Below, piece by piece: positions 1-7,751 of a stretch of DNA of 64,000 nt. This stretch comes from Mammaliicoccus vitulinus (GTDB taxonomy: Bacteria > Bacillota > Bacilli > Staphylococcales > Staphylococcaceae). The notes under the pieces are model-generated. The model was not told the DNA's origin and ran no database searches. It saw only the letters and a list, made by a program, of their open reading frames with translations. Every line of letters starts with the position of its first letter. Position 1 is the stretch's first letter. Made by a program: the position numbers and the translations under genes. The stretch covers positions 310,001 to 374,000 of the forward strand of contig NZ_CP118974.1 in the NCBI RefSeq assembly GCF_029024305.1, given 5' to 3'.

Positions 1-14
1 CGAAGACTCAAAAG
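1..14 (+). repeat. edge of a family C (51-bp) repeat unit
   Basis: The window opens inside a copy of the motif cgaagactcaaaagat, which is the core of the 51-bp family C units at 14.2 and 61.0 kb. Only the fragment is visible, so an array may lie just outside the window. Confidence 0.55.
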
Positions 15-22
15 ATAAAATA

Positions 23-64
23 AAAAGAGCGTAAATTCTTATTTTTAAGAATTTACGCTCTTTT
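23..64 (-). terminator. bidirectional terminator hairpin
   Basis: Nineteen-base perfect arms (aaaagagcgtaaattctta and its complement) around a short T-rich loop, with A/T tracts on both sides. It follows the end of the permease gene on the minus strand. A tag reading GGGACATTAAT on the minus strand lies between the stop codon and the hairpin, as at several other gene ends here. An almost identical hairpin is at 49697-49740. Confidence 0.85.
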
Positions 65-105
65 ATATTAATGTCCCAGGATCAGTCTTAACATGATTAG
101 GGGAA

Positions 106-1737
106 TTATGATTCTTTTGATTGATTGTATAATTTCTCTTTCATATCAGCATTTATTTTTTTAGCTTTTTTAAAGTAAATACCTTCAAAGTAACTTGTCG
201 TACCCAATTTATAGAACACTAAGGCAACTATTGAAATCACGACAAAGTCATAAGGATAGTGAATCCAATTAAGTCCATTAAATTCTTTACTTCCTATAAA
301 CGATAGGAATGAAAGTATAATGAGATATGCGATAATCCAAATACTACCGCCGATTTGTTTTTTAGTGTTTTTCCAATTTGTTTTATATTCATAGAAGAAA
401 TAAATTGGTAAGCCTAAAATGATAATGAATATTACTTGAGCAGTTGTTGGCCACATAGCCCAATAAATTGCGAGTGACGCTACAACAAATGAGAATGGCG
501 CCATAAAACCTAACATTTTTGCACGGAATGGCCTATGCATATTTGGTGCCATTTTACGTAATGAGACAACGGTTGTTGGACCAGTTAAATAAGCTACAAG
601 TGTAGAGGTAGAAATGACACTTGCTAAAACTGCCCAATCACGGAATAGCGATACCATAATCATACTTACAATGGTATTAAATATAATTGCTACACGTGGA
701 ATATGATATTTAGAATTCATTGTTCCTAAAAACTTAGGGATATGTCCGTTCTTTTCCATTGCACGTAATACACGACCTGTAATTGCTACGAATGATACGC
801 CTGTACCAAATGGAGAAACAACGGCTTCTAAATACAATAGAATTGCTAACCAATTTAAACCTAATATGATTGCTAAGTTTGCAAATGGTGAATCAAAATT
901 AATACCGCTCCAACCACCACTTTCAGAAAGCATATCTGCTGGCATAGAAGTGATAAAAGTGCTTTGTAAAATAATATATAAAGCTGCACTTAAGGATAAT
1001 GAAATGAGAACCCCTCGATATATATTTTTTTCAGGGTTTTGTATTTCAGACCCCATGTTAATAATCGTTTGGAAAGCATTAAATGAAAAGATTATTCCAG
1101 ATGCTGTAGTAGCAGCAAAAATCGGTGCACTACCATATGGCATGAATTCACCCATTGATGAACCATAGTTTCGAGTATCAAATCCAGAAATCATTAACAT
1201 AATGATTGTTACTAATGGCACACCTAGTTTGAAGAAAGAAATCAAACTTGTAAATGAAGTTAAAAGTTTAACTGACCAGTAATTTAATAATGAGAATATG
1301 ATGATAATAATAAATACTGCAAATAATCCCATGTTACTAATCGAGCCATCATGCATTAGTTGACTAGTTGGTTTAGCCCAATCCCATGGCCAAGAACTAA
1401 TATATTGAACAGCTGAGACTGCTTCTATAGGTATAATTGTTACTAACGATACCCAATTGGCCCATGCTGCAATGAAACCTAGAAGGGAACCATGTGTATA
1501 TTGGGCATAATTACTCATACCGCCTGATTGTGGAAACATTGTACCAATCTCTATATAATTATAGGCGATAGATCCTATAACGATAAACCCAATAATCCAA
1601 GAGATAATGGCTGCAGGACCTGCAATAGCTGATGCTTCCCATGCTCCGAATAACCATCCAGAACCTATTAATGAACCTAGACCTAATAGTACAAGTTGTG
1701 TTAGGTTAATTTTTTTATTTTGGTTTTGACTACTCAT
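106..1737 (-). CDS. APC-superfamily amino acid permease (YveA/AspP-like)
   Basis: A 543-residue polytopic membrane protein with about 12-14 hydrophobic segments. The N-terminal signature GLGSLIGSGWLFG followed by AGPAA is the first unwound helix of APC transporters that binds the amino acid backbone. Overall order and length resemble Bacillus YveA, an aspartate/H+ symporter, including the NYWSVK segment near residue 150. The start is set by GGAGAT eight bases upstream of ATG. The gene stands alone and ends at a strong hairpin. Substrate is not determinable from sequence; acidic amino acid uptake is an inference from the resemblance. Confidence 0.85.
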   Translation of the reverse strand: MSSQNQNKKINLTQLVLLGLGSLIGSGWLFGAWEASAIAGPAAIISWIIGFIVIGSIAYNYIEIGTMFPQSGGMSNYAQYTHGSLLGFIAAWANWVSLVTIIPIEAVSAVQYISSWPWDWAKPTSQLMHDGSISNMGLFAVFIIIIIFSLLNYWSVKLLTSFTSLISFFKLGVPLVTIIMLMISGFDTRNYGSSMGEFMPYGSAPIFAATTASGIIFSFNAFQTIINMGSEIQNPEKNIYRGVLISLSLSAALYIILQSTFITSMPADMLSESGGWSGINFDSPFANLAIILGLNWLAILLYLEAVVSPFGTGVSFVAITGRVLRAMEKNGHIPKFLGTMNSKYHIPRVAIIFNTIVSMIMVSLFRDWAVLASVISTSTLVAYLTGPTTVVSLRKMAPNMHRPFRAKMLGFMAPFSFVVASLAIYWAMWPTTAQVIFIIILGLPIYFFYEYKTNWKNTKKQIGGSIWIIAYLIILSFLSFIGSKEFNGLNWIHYPYDFVVISIVALVFYKLGTTSYFEGIYFKKAKKINADMKEKLYNQSKES

Positions 1738-1936
1738 AAAATCTCCTATTCAAATTTTTTATAATTAATATAAATTTCGTTGTTAAAATTTATGTACGGA
1801 TAATTATTATACGCTTGTGAATATATTAGTCAAATGTAGGTAGTGTCTTGAAGCGTTTTTAAGACATGATTATATGAATTTGATTTTGTAGATATATTTA
1901 CGAGATTAGCCTTCTCGTAGTCTAAATTGGAAGCAT

Positions 1937-1982
1937 GTTCAATTGAACGATATTTAATACTTGATTGTGACGTTGCGTAACG
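1937..1982. promoter_or_regulatory. palindromes upstream of the MerR gene
   Basis: A perfect 12-base palindrome GTTCAATTGAAC (1937-1948) and a second dyad CGTTGCGTAACG (1971-1982) lie in the roughly 300-base divergent region between the permease and the MerR gene. MerR proteins bind dyads within promoters, so one may be an autoregulatory operator. No spacer of 19-20 bp could be assigned with confidence. Nothing else was seen in 1738-2036. Confidence 0.35.
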
Positions 1983-2036
1983 AAATACAATAATTATATA
2001 TTGATGTAATGTTTAATGAAGATAGGAGAGATAAAA

Positions 2037-2747
2037 ATGCATATGACAACTGGAGAAGTAGCGAAATTATGTAATGTTACAGTTAGAACTGTTCAATATT
2101 ATGATAAGAAAGGGATTGTAAGTCCTAGCAATACATCTGAAAATAACCGTAGACTTTATACAGAAGTGGACGTTAACGAATTAAGACTTGTGCTGACTTT
2201 GAAGGATATGAACTTCTCGTTAAAAGAAATTAAAGAACTCATAAATTCTAATCAATCCATAAACACACTGAATGTTTTATTAAGCGAGAAACTCATTGAA
2301 CTTGAAGATGAAATTCAACAACAAGCTGAACAAGTAGAACAAATTAAATTTGTAAGAGAGAATATTAGTAAAGAAAGTGAATATCCCGTATCAAATGTAC
2401 TTAACTTAAATAATAAAATAAAAAAACATCAAACAATGAAGACGTTCAGAAGAAAATTTATGGGGATATCACTAGTAGTAGGGGCATTTCAATATAGTAG
2501 TATCATCATGTCCATTATGAAGAAGAAGTGGAAACCAATTATTTTAATATATCCATTTATATTCATATATGCTGTGCTTGCATCTAAAAAATACTATTCT
2601 GTCGTGCGTTATTTATGTCCGAATTGTCAAAATGAATTCAAACCACTATTTGTAGAATGGTTCAAATCGAATCATACTTACCAAACAAGAAAATTGGCAT
2701 GCCCACATTGTGGCGCTGAAAGTTACTGTATCGAAACACACGAATAA
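2037..2747 (+). CDS. MerR-family regulator with membrane and zinc-ribbon tail
   Basis: About 236 residues. The N-terminus is a clear MerR winged helix (TTGEVAKLCNVTVRTVQYYD, then NNRRLY), followed by a coiled-coil-like helix to about residue 115. The C-terminal half is atypical: two hydrophobic stretches (about 140-160 and 165-185) separated by KKKWK, then a CPNC...CPHC pair that looks like a zinc ribbon. A MerR domain tethered to the membrane with a cytoplasmic metal or redox module is the simplest reading. ATG at 2037 is preferred because GGAGAG sits just upstream; an in-frame ATG at 2016 lacks this. Effector and targets are unknown. Confidence 0.85.
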   Translation: MHMTTGEVAKLCNVTVRTVQYYDKKGIVSPSNTSENNRRLYTEVDVNELRLVLTLKDMNFSLKEIKELINSNQSINTLNVLLSEKLIELEDEIQQQAEQVEQIKFVRENISKESEYPVSNVLNLNNKIKKHQTMKTFRRKFMGISLVVGAFQYSSIIMSIMKKKWKPIILIYPFIFIYAVLASKKYYSVVRYLCPNCQNEFKPLFVEWFKSNHTYQTRKLACPHCGAESYCIETHE

Positions 2748-2810
2748 GTAAGAAGCGTGAAAGAGGCTATAATCACTTCGACTAAACTTTGCTTCTAAAA
2801 GAGAAAATAA

Positions 2811-2862
2811 AATAATTCAAAAACCATCACTTAATGTTATGTGATGGTTTTTTTGAATTATT
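2811..2862. terminator. bidirectional terminator between convergent genes
   Basis: Arms of about 20 bases (aataattcaaaaaccatcac and its complement) around a 10-base loop, with a T-run inside the right arm. It separates the MerR gene from the convergent isaB-like pseudogene. Confidence 0.85.
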
Positions 2863-3363
2863 GAGGTATGACATCAATTTCCATATGCACTAAATAACCA
2901 TTTTCATCAAACGATGCGAGATAATATTGATTCAATGTACCGTACTTTAAAAATTGATCTCCTTCATCAACAATCATTGTCTCTTTATGAGCTTTTTTGA
3001 ATGCTTGTTGAGTAACGACACCTGATTTAACATCAAACATGATGTGCCGACTTTACCGTTTTTATCTTTTAAGATTTTAGTATCATAGACAGTTGTGGAT
3101 TCTCCACCAGTGCCAGTCTTAGCGTCAGCTTCTGTTTGATATCCATTAATTGTAACGTTATCTGCGTACAGTGCTTCTACAAAAGAATGTTCTAATACGA
3201 AGTTGGGATTATTGTATGTGTAGCCATCATAGTTATACCATGGTGTTGTTTCAGACTCTGATTGAGCTGCAATTGCATGATCTGTATTTCCAACAGTTGT
3301 TATGCCAAGTAATAAGCTTGTTGTTAATGCACCGGTCCCTATTAATTGATAAACTTTCTTCAT
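2858..3363 (-). pseudogene. isaB-family secreted antigen gene broken by a frameshift
   Basis: Two overlapping minus-strand frames together give one IsaB-like protein. The first covers a signal peptide ending near AIAAQ, then TPWYNYDGYTYNNPNFVLEH and FVEALYADNVTINGY. The reading then leaves frame after GKVG (about 3040-3055) and continues one frame over as HIMFDVKSGVVTQQAFKKAH to EIDVIPQ. The intact paralogue at 27617-28129 has the same order (TPYYQFKGYTGYDGSFILD, then ITMNGF, then VKFPVKKKHITQSQI). The start ATG at 3363 follows GGGGAG. IsaB proteins are small secreted or surface-associated nucleic-acid-binding antigens of staphylococci. A sequencing error could mimic the frameshift. Confidence 0.8.
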
Positions 3364-3551
3364 TCTCCCCACGCCCTTTATTTGATATAACGTTTATTTT
3401 GCCTGACTGTCATGATATATGTTGTAATAATACACTACCCTTAATACGCTACGTTAACCAAAATAATCGAATTGATTATCGAACGTAACATCTTAATTAT
3501 TATTGTGTATTTATTCACAATTTAAAACATAATAATATTTTTAAATTTATA

Positions 3552-3567
3552 TTGTAAGCGTTTCCTA
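3552..3567 (+). promoter_or_regulatory. cre-like catabolite site upstream of the MFS gene
   Basis: TTGTAAGCGTTTCCTA matches the CcpA consensus WTGAAARCGYTTTCWW at 14 of 16 positions. It lies about 90 bases before the start of the ACS-type MFS gene, consistent with glucose repression of a carbon-source carrier. Confidence 0.5.
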
Positions 3568-3654
3568 ATTATGCTATATTCAACTTATTAATCATTAAGT
3601 CATCATATGACCGCATGAATTTTAAGGAAAATTAATTAAGAAAGTTGGATATTT

Positions 3655-4923
3655 ATGAAACAAAAAAGAACAAATATAAGATGGTATTTTGCCGTCGTCT
3701 TCTTTATTATAGGTATTATTGCATATATGGATCGCTCAAATATCTCGATTATCGCAGGACCAATGATGGAAGATTTGAACATGAACAAAACACAATTTGG
3801 TCTTTTAGCGTCATTCTTTTCATTAGGGTATGCGTTGATGCAAGTTCCTTCGGGGATGCTTGCAGAGAAATTCGGACCTAAAAAGATGCTGACAATCGCA
3901 TTATTATGGTGGAGTGCTTTCACAATTTTAACGGGTATTGTTAAAAACCACGGTTTTCTATATTTCGTGCGTTTCTTATTTGGTGTAGGTGAAGCACCAA
4001 TGTACCCATCAAATGCTGTTTTTAATAGTTATTGGTTTAATAAGAACGAAAAAGGTCGTGCTTCTTCTGCACTATTAGCTGGGTCTTACTTTGGTCCTGT
4101 TATTGCGCCAATCGTTACAATTGCGATTATGACATCTTTTGGTTGGGAAGCAGTATTCTATATCTTTGGTTTAATAGGTGTTGTTATCGCTATTTTATGG
4201 GCTATAATTGCGAAAGATTTACCAGAACAACATAAAATGGTCAATGAAGCAGAGAAACAATTCATTATGCAAACGCGAGATGTAGTTGATACTGAAAAAA
4301 CAACTGCACCTTGGAAATTATTCTTTAGTCGCTTTAGCTTTTATGCCATTGCCGCACAATACTTTGTAGTACAGTTTATCATTACATTATTTTTAATTTG
4401 GTTACCTACATATATTCACGAAGAGCATCATGTAGAATTTAAAAAAATGGGATTTATTGCTGGTGCACCGTGGTTAGCGATGTTTATACTAATCATGTTA
4501 GGTGGAACAATTTCAGATAAAATTTTATCAAGTGGTAAATCTAAATTCGTCGCACGTGGTTTTATCGCAATTACTGGATTCGTCGTGTTCTGTATATCAC
4601 TGTACTTTGCGTTAGCTACGAGTCAGTTATATATGACTATCTTCTGGTTATCACTTTGTCTTGGTGGAGTCGGTTTATCAATGGGAATGAGTTGGGCAAC
4701 AGCTACAGACTTAGGTCGTAACTTTGCGGGTACTGTTTCAGGATGGATGAACTTATGGGGTAATATTGGAGCATTATTAAGTCCGATATTAGCTGGTTTC
4801 TTAGCAGACAAAATTGGTTGGACATGGACGTTACAATTAATGATGGTTCCAGTAGTATTCGCCATCATCATGTGGTTCTTTATTAAACCAGATAATCCAT
4901 TAGTAAAAGAAGAAACTGTATAA
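3655..4923 (+). CDS. MFS transporter, anion:cation symporter type
   Basis: 422 residues, 12 predicted membrane segments. The N-terminal motif AYMDRSNISIIAGPMMEDL and the motif-A-like loop GMLAEKFGPKK are typical of the ACS family (glucarate, hexuronate and phthalate carriers), as is FGVGEAPMYPS in helix 4. It would import an organic anion with protons. It stands alone between the isaB remnant and mntH, with a cre-like site upstream and its own terminator. No catabolic gene is adjacent, so the substrate is open. The Shine-Dalgarno is weak. Confidence 0.85.
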   Translation: MKQKRTNIRWYFAVVFFIIGIIAYMDRSNISIIAGPMMEDLNMNKTQFGLLASFFSLGYALMQVPSGMLAEKFGPKKMLTIALLWWSAFTILTGIVKNHGFLYFVRFLFGVGEAPMYPSNAVFNSYWFNKNEKGRASSALLAGSYFGPVIAPIVTIAIMTSFGWEAVFYIFGLIGVVIAILWAIIAKDLPEQHKMVNEAEKQFIMQTRDVVDTEKTTAPWKLFFSRFSFYAIAAQYFVVQFIITLFLIWLPTYIHEEHHVEFKKMGFIAGAPWLAMFILIMLGGTISDKILSSGKSKFVARGFIAITGFVVFCISLYFALATSQLYMTIFWLSLCLGGVGLSMGMSWATATDLGRNFAGTVSGWMNLWGNIGALLSPILAGFLADKIGWTWTLQLMMVPVVFAIIMWFFIKPDNPLVKEETV

Positions 4924-4930
4924 AATTTTA

Positions 4931-4966
4931 ATCTATTGCCTTAAACAAATGGGCAATAGATTTTTT
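4931..4966 (+). terminator. terminator after the MFS gene
   Basis: ATCTATTGCC and its complement flank an 11-base loop, followed by a T-rich stretch. It ends the MFS transcript just before the mntH promoter. Confidence 0.8.
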
Positions 4967-4980
4967 CTAATTAAAAAAGT

Positions 4981-4994
4981 TTAGGTATACCTAA
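4981..4994. promoter_or_regulatory. MntR-type operator of mntH
   Basis: A perfect 14-base palindrome, TTAGGTATACCTAA, 60 bases before the mntH start. It closely resembles DtxR/MntR/SirR boxes of staphylococci (TTTAGGT-type half sites), so manganese-dependent repression by MntR is expected. Confidence 0.75.
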
Positions 4995-5053
4995 TAAAAA
5001 TATTTACAAAATAAAGAAATGGGTTTATCCTCTTGGTATAAGAGGTGTTCGAA

Positions 5054-6373
5054 ATGGGGAAAAGTTTAGAAGAAATTAATAGTACTGTCTCTTTTGATGC
5101 AGAAGCAAATGCTTTTAGAAAATTCCTAATGTATTTAGGGCCAGGTTTGCTTGTGGCTGTTGGATATATGGATCCAGGTAATTGGATTACTTCAATGGCT
5201 GGAGGAGCACAGTATGGATATATATTATTATTTGTCATTCTCATTTCTAGTCTTTCTGCTATGTTATTACAAAGTATGTGTGCGAGATTAGGTATTGCGA
5301 GCGGCATGGATTTAGCTCAAGTAACAGAGCATATGACGAATAAAAGTTTAGGTATATTTTCATGGGTATTAGCTGAATTAGCTATAATGGCTACGGACAT
5401 TGCTGAAGTAATTGGTAGTGCAATCGCATTGAATTTGCTATTTAATATACCGTTAGTACTGGGTGTCACAATAACAGTATTAGATGTTCTACTGTTACTT
5501 ATGATTATTAAACTCGGTTTTCGAAAAATAGAAGCTATTGTTGGTGTGCTTATATTTACGGTACTTGTAATATTTATGTTTGAAGTGTACTTGTCTTCAC
5601 CTGAAACAAGTTCATTATTTGCAGGCTTTATACCAAGTTCAGAAATCGTAACAAATAAAGGTGCTTTATATATTGCATTAGGTATTATCGGTGCGACTAT
5701 TATGCCTCACAATTTATATTTACATTCATCTATCGTGCAATCAAGAAATTACGAAAGAACAGACAAAGGTAAAAAAAGCGCAATTAAATATGCTACAATC
5801 GACTCAAATATACAATTATCAATTGCTTTTGTTATTAACTGTTTAATATTAGTGCTAGGTGCTGCATTATTTTTCGGAAGTCATGAAGCACTAGGGAGAT
5901 TCTTTGATTTATATGATGCACTAAGCCATTCACATGTTGGTGGTGCAGTAGGTGGCGCATTAATGAGTACATTATTTGCCATCGCATTATTAGCATCCGG
6001 TCAAAATTCAACCATTACTGGAACGTTATCAGGCCAGATTGTTATGGAAGGATTTTTGAAAATTAAATTAAAACCATGGTTACGAAGAGTGATCACAAGA
6101 ATCATTGCTGTAATTCCTGTGTTTCTCTGTTTATGGTTATATGGATCTAGCGAAACTAAAATTGAAGATTTGTTAATATTTACACAAGTGTTCTTAAGTT
6201 TAGCTTTACCATTTAGTATCATTCCGCTTATTATGGCAACAAATAATCCGAAAATAATGGGTGAGACATTTGTAAATAGAACATGGATGAGTATTTTAGC
6301 GTGGGTATTAGCAATTGTACTGAGCGTGCTCAATGTATACTTAATAATTGAAACAATTTCAGAATTTATGTAG
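5054..6373 (+). CDS. mntH: NRAMP manganese/divalent metal transporter MntH
   Basis: About 439 residues and 11 membrane helices. The metal-binding DPGN in helix 1 ([15 protein letters not shown]) and [10 protein letters not shown] in helix 6 are intact, which defines NRAMP transporters that import Mn2+ (and Fe2+) with protons across the cytoplasmic membrane. ATG at 5054 is chosen because AGAGG precedes it by about eight bases; an upstream in-frame GTG overlaps that ribosome site. The gene is monocistronic with a perfect MntR-like palindrome in its promoter. Confidence 0.95.
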   Translation: MGKSLEEINSTVSFDAEANAFRKFLMYLGPGLLVAVGYMDPGNWITSMAGGAQYGYILLFVILISSLSAMLLQSMCARLGIASGMDLAQVTEHMTNKSLGIFSWVLAELAIMATDIAEVIGSAIALNLLFNIPLVLGVTITVLDVLLLLMIIKLGFRKIEAIVGVLIFTVLVIFMFEVYLSSPETSSLFAGFIPSSEIVTNKGALYIALGIIGATIMPHNLYLHSSIVQSRNYERTDKGKKSAIKYATIDSNIQLSIAFVINCLILVLGAALFFGSHEALGRFFDLYDALSHSHVGGAVGGALMSTLFAIALLASGQNSTITGTLSGQIVMEGFLKIKLKPWLRRVITRIIAVIPVFLCLWLYGSSETKIEDLLIFTQVFLSLALPFSIIPLIMATNNPKIMGETFVNRTWMSILAWVLAIVLSVLNVYLIIETISEFM

Positions 6374-6379
6374 ATAAAA

Positions 6380-6447
6380 TGCCAAGGTGTGTGATGACTT
6401 GGCTTTAGTGTGTCGGCAAAGTCTTAAACTTTGCCGGCATTTTTTTA
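6380..6447 (+). terminator. tandem hairpins after mntH
   Basis: First a GCCAAG...CTTGGC stem (6381-6403), then a stronger one built from GTCGGCAAAG and CTTTGCCGGC (6412-6439) with a T-run. The first hairpin is repeated almost exactly at 7002-7026, so near-copies flank the repeat-rich stretch between them. Confidence 0.8.
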
Positions 6448-6449
6448 TG

Positions 6450-6522
6450 CGCATGCTTTCCGCGAGCATGTTCTCAGCCTGTAGTCTTCAAATCATGCTG
6501 TTCCCGCAGGAGTCAGCGCTAA
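6450..6522 (+). repeat. diverged family A element
   Basis: GCATGCTTTCC, AGCCTGTAGTCTTC and GTCAGCGCT keep the order of the conserved blocks of family A (GCATGCTTGCC, AGCCTGTAGTCTCTC, GTCAGCACTTT), but the outer arms have been lost. It appears to be a decayed copy. Confidence 0.55.
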
Positions 6523-6602
6523 AAAAACACCAAATATTAGCAAATTATTTTATAATATAGATGAAATTTTATTTAGGAGTTGATTCTATGTTGAATTTTA
6601 TT

Positions 6603-6806
6603 TTGAATTTATCAAGTCAGGGCTCACATGATAAATAGAGCCATTGAAATTATCAAGTCAGGCTCCACATGATAAATAGAGCCGTTGAATTTATCAAGTC
6701 AGGGCTCACATGATAAATAGGACCATTGAATTTATCAAGTGAAGGCTCACATGATAAATAGAGCCGTTGAATTTATCAAGTGAAGGTCCACATGATAAAT
6801 AGCAAT
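6603..6806 (+). repeat. family B tandem array, five 41-bp units
   Basis: Five units start at 6610, 6651, 6692, 6733 and 6774, exactly 41 bases apart. Each carries the dyad TTTATCA ... TGATAAA around a CAGGGCTCACA-like centre, so every unit can form a small hairpin. Only a few positions vary (AGTCAGG or AGTGAAGG; GCCATTG or GCCGTTG). Single truncated copies occur at 39.4 and 60.97 kb. Confidence 0.85.
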
Positions 6807-6825
6807 AATTCTTTATACTATTCTC

Positions 6826-6926
6826 CACGATTTTGCAAAGTGCGGACGCCCGGGGGAATAGTATGAGTGAGAGACTACAGGCTCGAGCCATACCCCTAGG
6901 CAAGCATGCACTTTCAAAATCGTAAG
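6826..6926 (-). repeat. family A palindromic element
   Basis: About 100 bases with imperfect terminal inverted repeats (CACGATTTTGCAAAGTGC at one end, GCACTTTCAAAATCGT at the other) and an inner dyad (GGGGGAATAGTATG with CATACCCC). Read on the minus strand it matches the copies at 18.2, 39.3, 49.5, 60.8 and 63.8 kb. It sits directly beside a family B array, in the same relative order as at 39.3 kb. Confidence 0.85.
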
Positions 6927-6949
6927 ATTTTAAAACATATCATACCGTT

Positions 6950-7028
6950 TACTAAAAAAAGCCAACAAGTTCACTTTAAGTGACTTTGTTGACAGTCTGA
7001 AGCCAAGGCGTGTGATGCCTTGGCTTTT
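6950..7028 (+). terminator. paired hairpins before the TetR gene
   Basis: A CAACAA/TTGTTG hairpin (6969-6993; related to 49430-49452) is followed by GCCAAGGCGTGTGATGCCTTGGC and a T-run (7002-7028). The second is a near-copy of the hairpin at 6381-6403. Confidence 0.7.
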
Positions 7029-7622
7029 TTACCTTCTATCTCTCTTTTTTTCAGCGTCTATTAATAATTTAATGGGTCCTGTTGAGTTTAACAAGATGAG
7101 TCTTTGCGCCATTTCTTCAGGGGAGGTACGGAATGATTGGTTAATCCATCCTTGTATCATCCCACTATATGCTGAAGCAATGTATTCTGCTACTATTTCT
7201 TTTTCTAACAACATGTCGTTTTCAGCGCCTGTGTCTTCGAAGAACATGATATATCTTTGTTGTATATGATTTTTGAGTAGTATATAAAAGTCTGAATAGT
7301 AATTGAACATCGTTTTATAAAAATAAGCATAATGTGATATATGACTAAAGATATTATTGGCGATGTAAAATTGTGATTCGCTAATGCTATGATGCTTTAA
7401 ATAAAAAGTATAAGGTTCTCCAAAGAGTAATTGAAAGTGACTTGTTATTGTTTGTTCTGCTAATGCTTCTATTGATGGGTAATGTCTGTAAAACGTAGAA
7501 CGGTTAATTTCTGCATGCTCACACAGTTGTTTAACAGTTATAGATTCAAGACGAGTTGTGTTAAGACAATTCAATAAAGCAGATTGTATTTTGTTTTTTG
7601 AATTTTTACGTTTATGATTCAT
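7029..7622 (-). CDS. TetR/AcrR-family transcriptional regulator
   Basis: About 197 residues. The N-terminal helix-turn-helix is clear (ITVKQLCEHAEINRSTFYRHY, residues about 30-50) and is followed by a helical ligand domain. The C-terminal half has aromatic-rich helices typical of the TetR group with a C-terminal domain like that of YsiA/DhaS regulators. ATG at 7622 is preferred over 7631 because AAAGGA spaces correctly to it. Divergent from the CoA-transferase gene, with a 10-base inverted repeat between them. Likely represses that gene and itself, relieved by an unknown small molecule. Confidence 0.85.
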   Translation of the reverse strand: MNHKRKNSKNKIQSALLNCLNTTRLESITVKQLCEHAEINRSTFYRHYPSIEALAEQTITSHFQLLFGEPYTFYLKHHSISESQFYIANNIFSHISHYAYFYKTMFNYYSDFYILLKNHIQQRYIMFFEDTGAENDMLLEKEIVAEYIASAYSGMIQGWINQSFRTSPEEMAQRLILLNSTGPIKLLIDAEKKRDRR

Positions 7623-7642
7623 TATTTTCATCCTTTTGATAT

Positions 7643-7671
7643 ATGCAACACAAATGAGGAATGTGTTGTAT
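7643..7671. promoter_or_regulatory. probable TetR operator
   Basis: ATGCAACACA and TGTGTTGTAT form inverted arms (nine of ten paired) separated by nine bases, in the divergent region between the TetR gene and the CoA-transferase gene. Size and position fit a TetR operator. Confidence 0.6.
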
Positions 7672-7751
7672 TTATCATGTTACACATATTGTTTTTCAAT
7701 GTCGAACGTTTTTATAATGGACAGTGTTCATACGTTAAGGAGGAGAAAATA

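Noticed and set aside
866-1168. 100-codon plus-strand frame inside the first permease
   Set aside because: Antisense to a clear APC permease; no ribosome site or domain.
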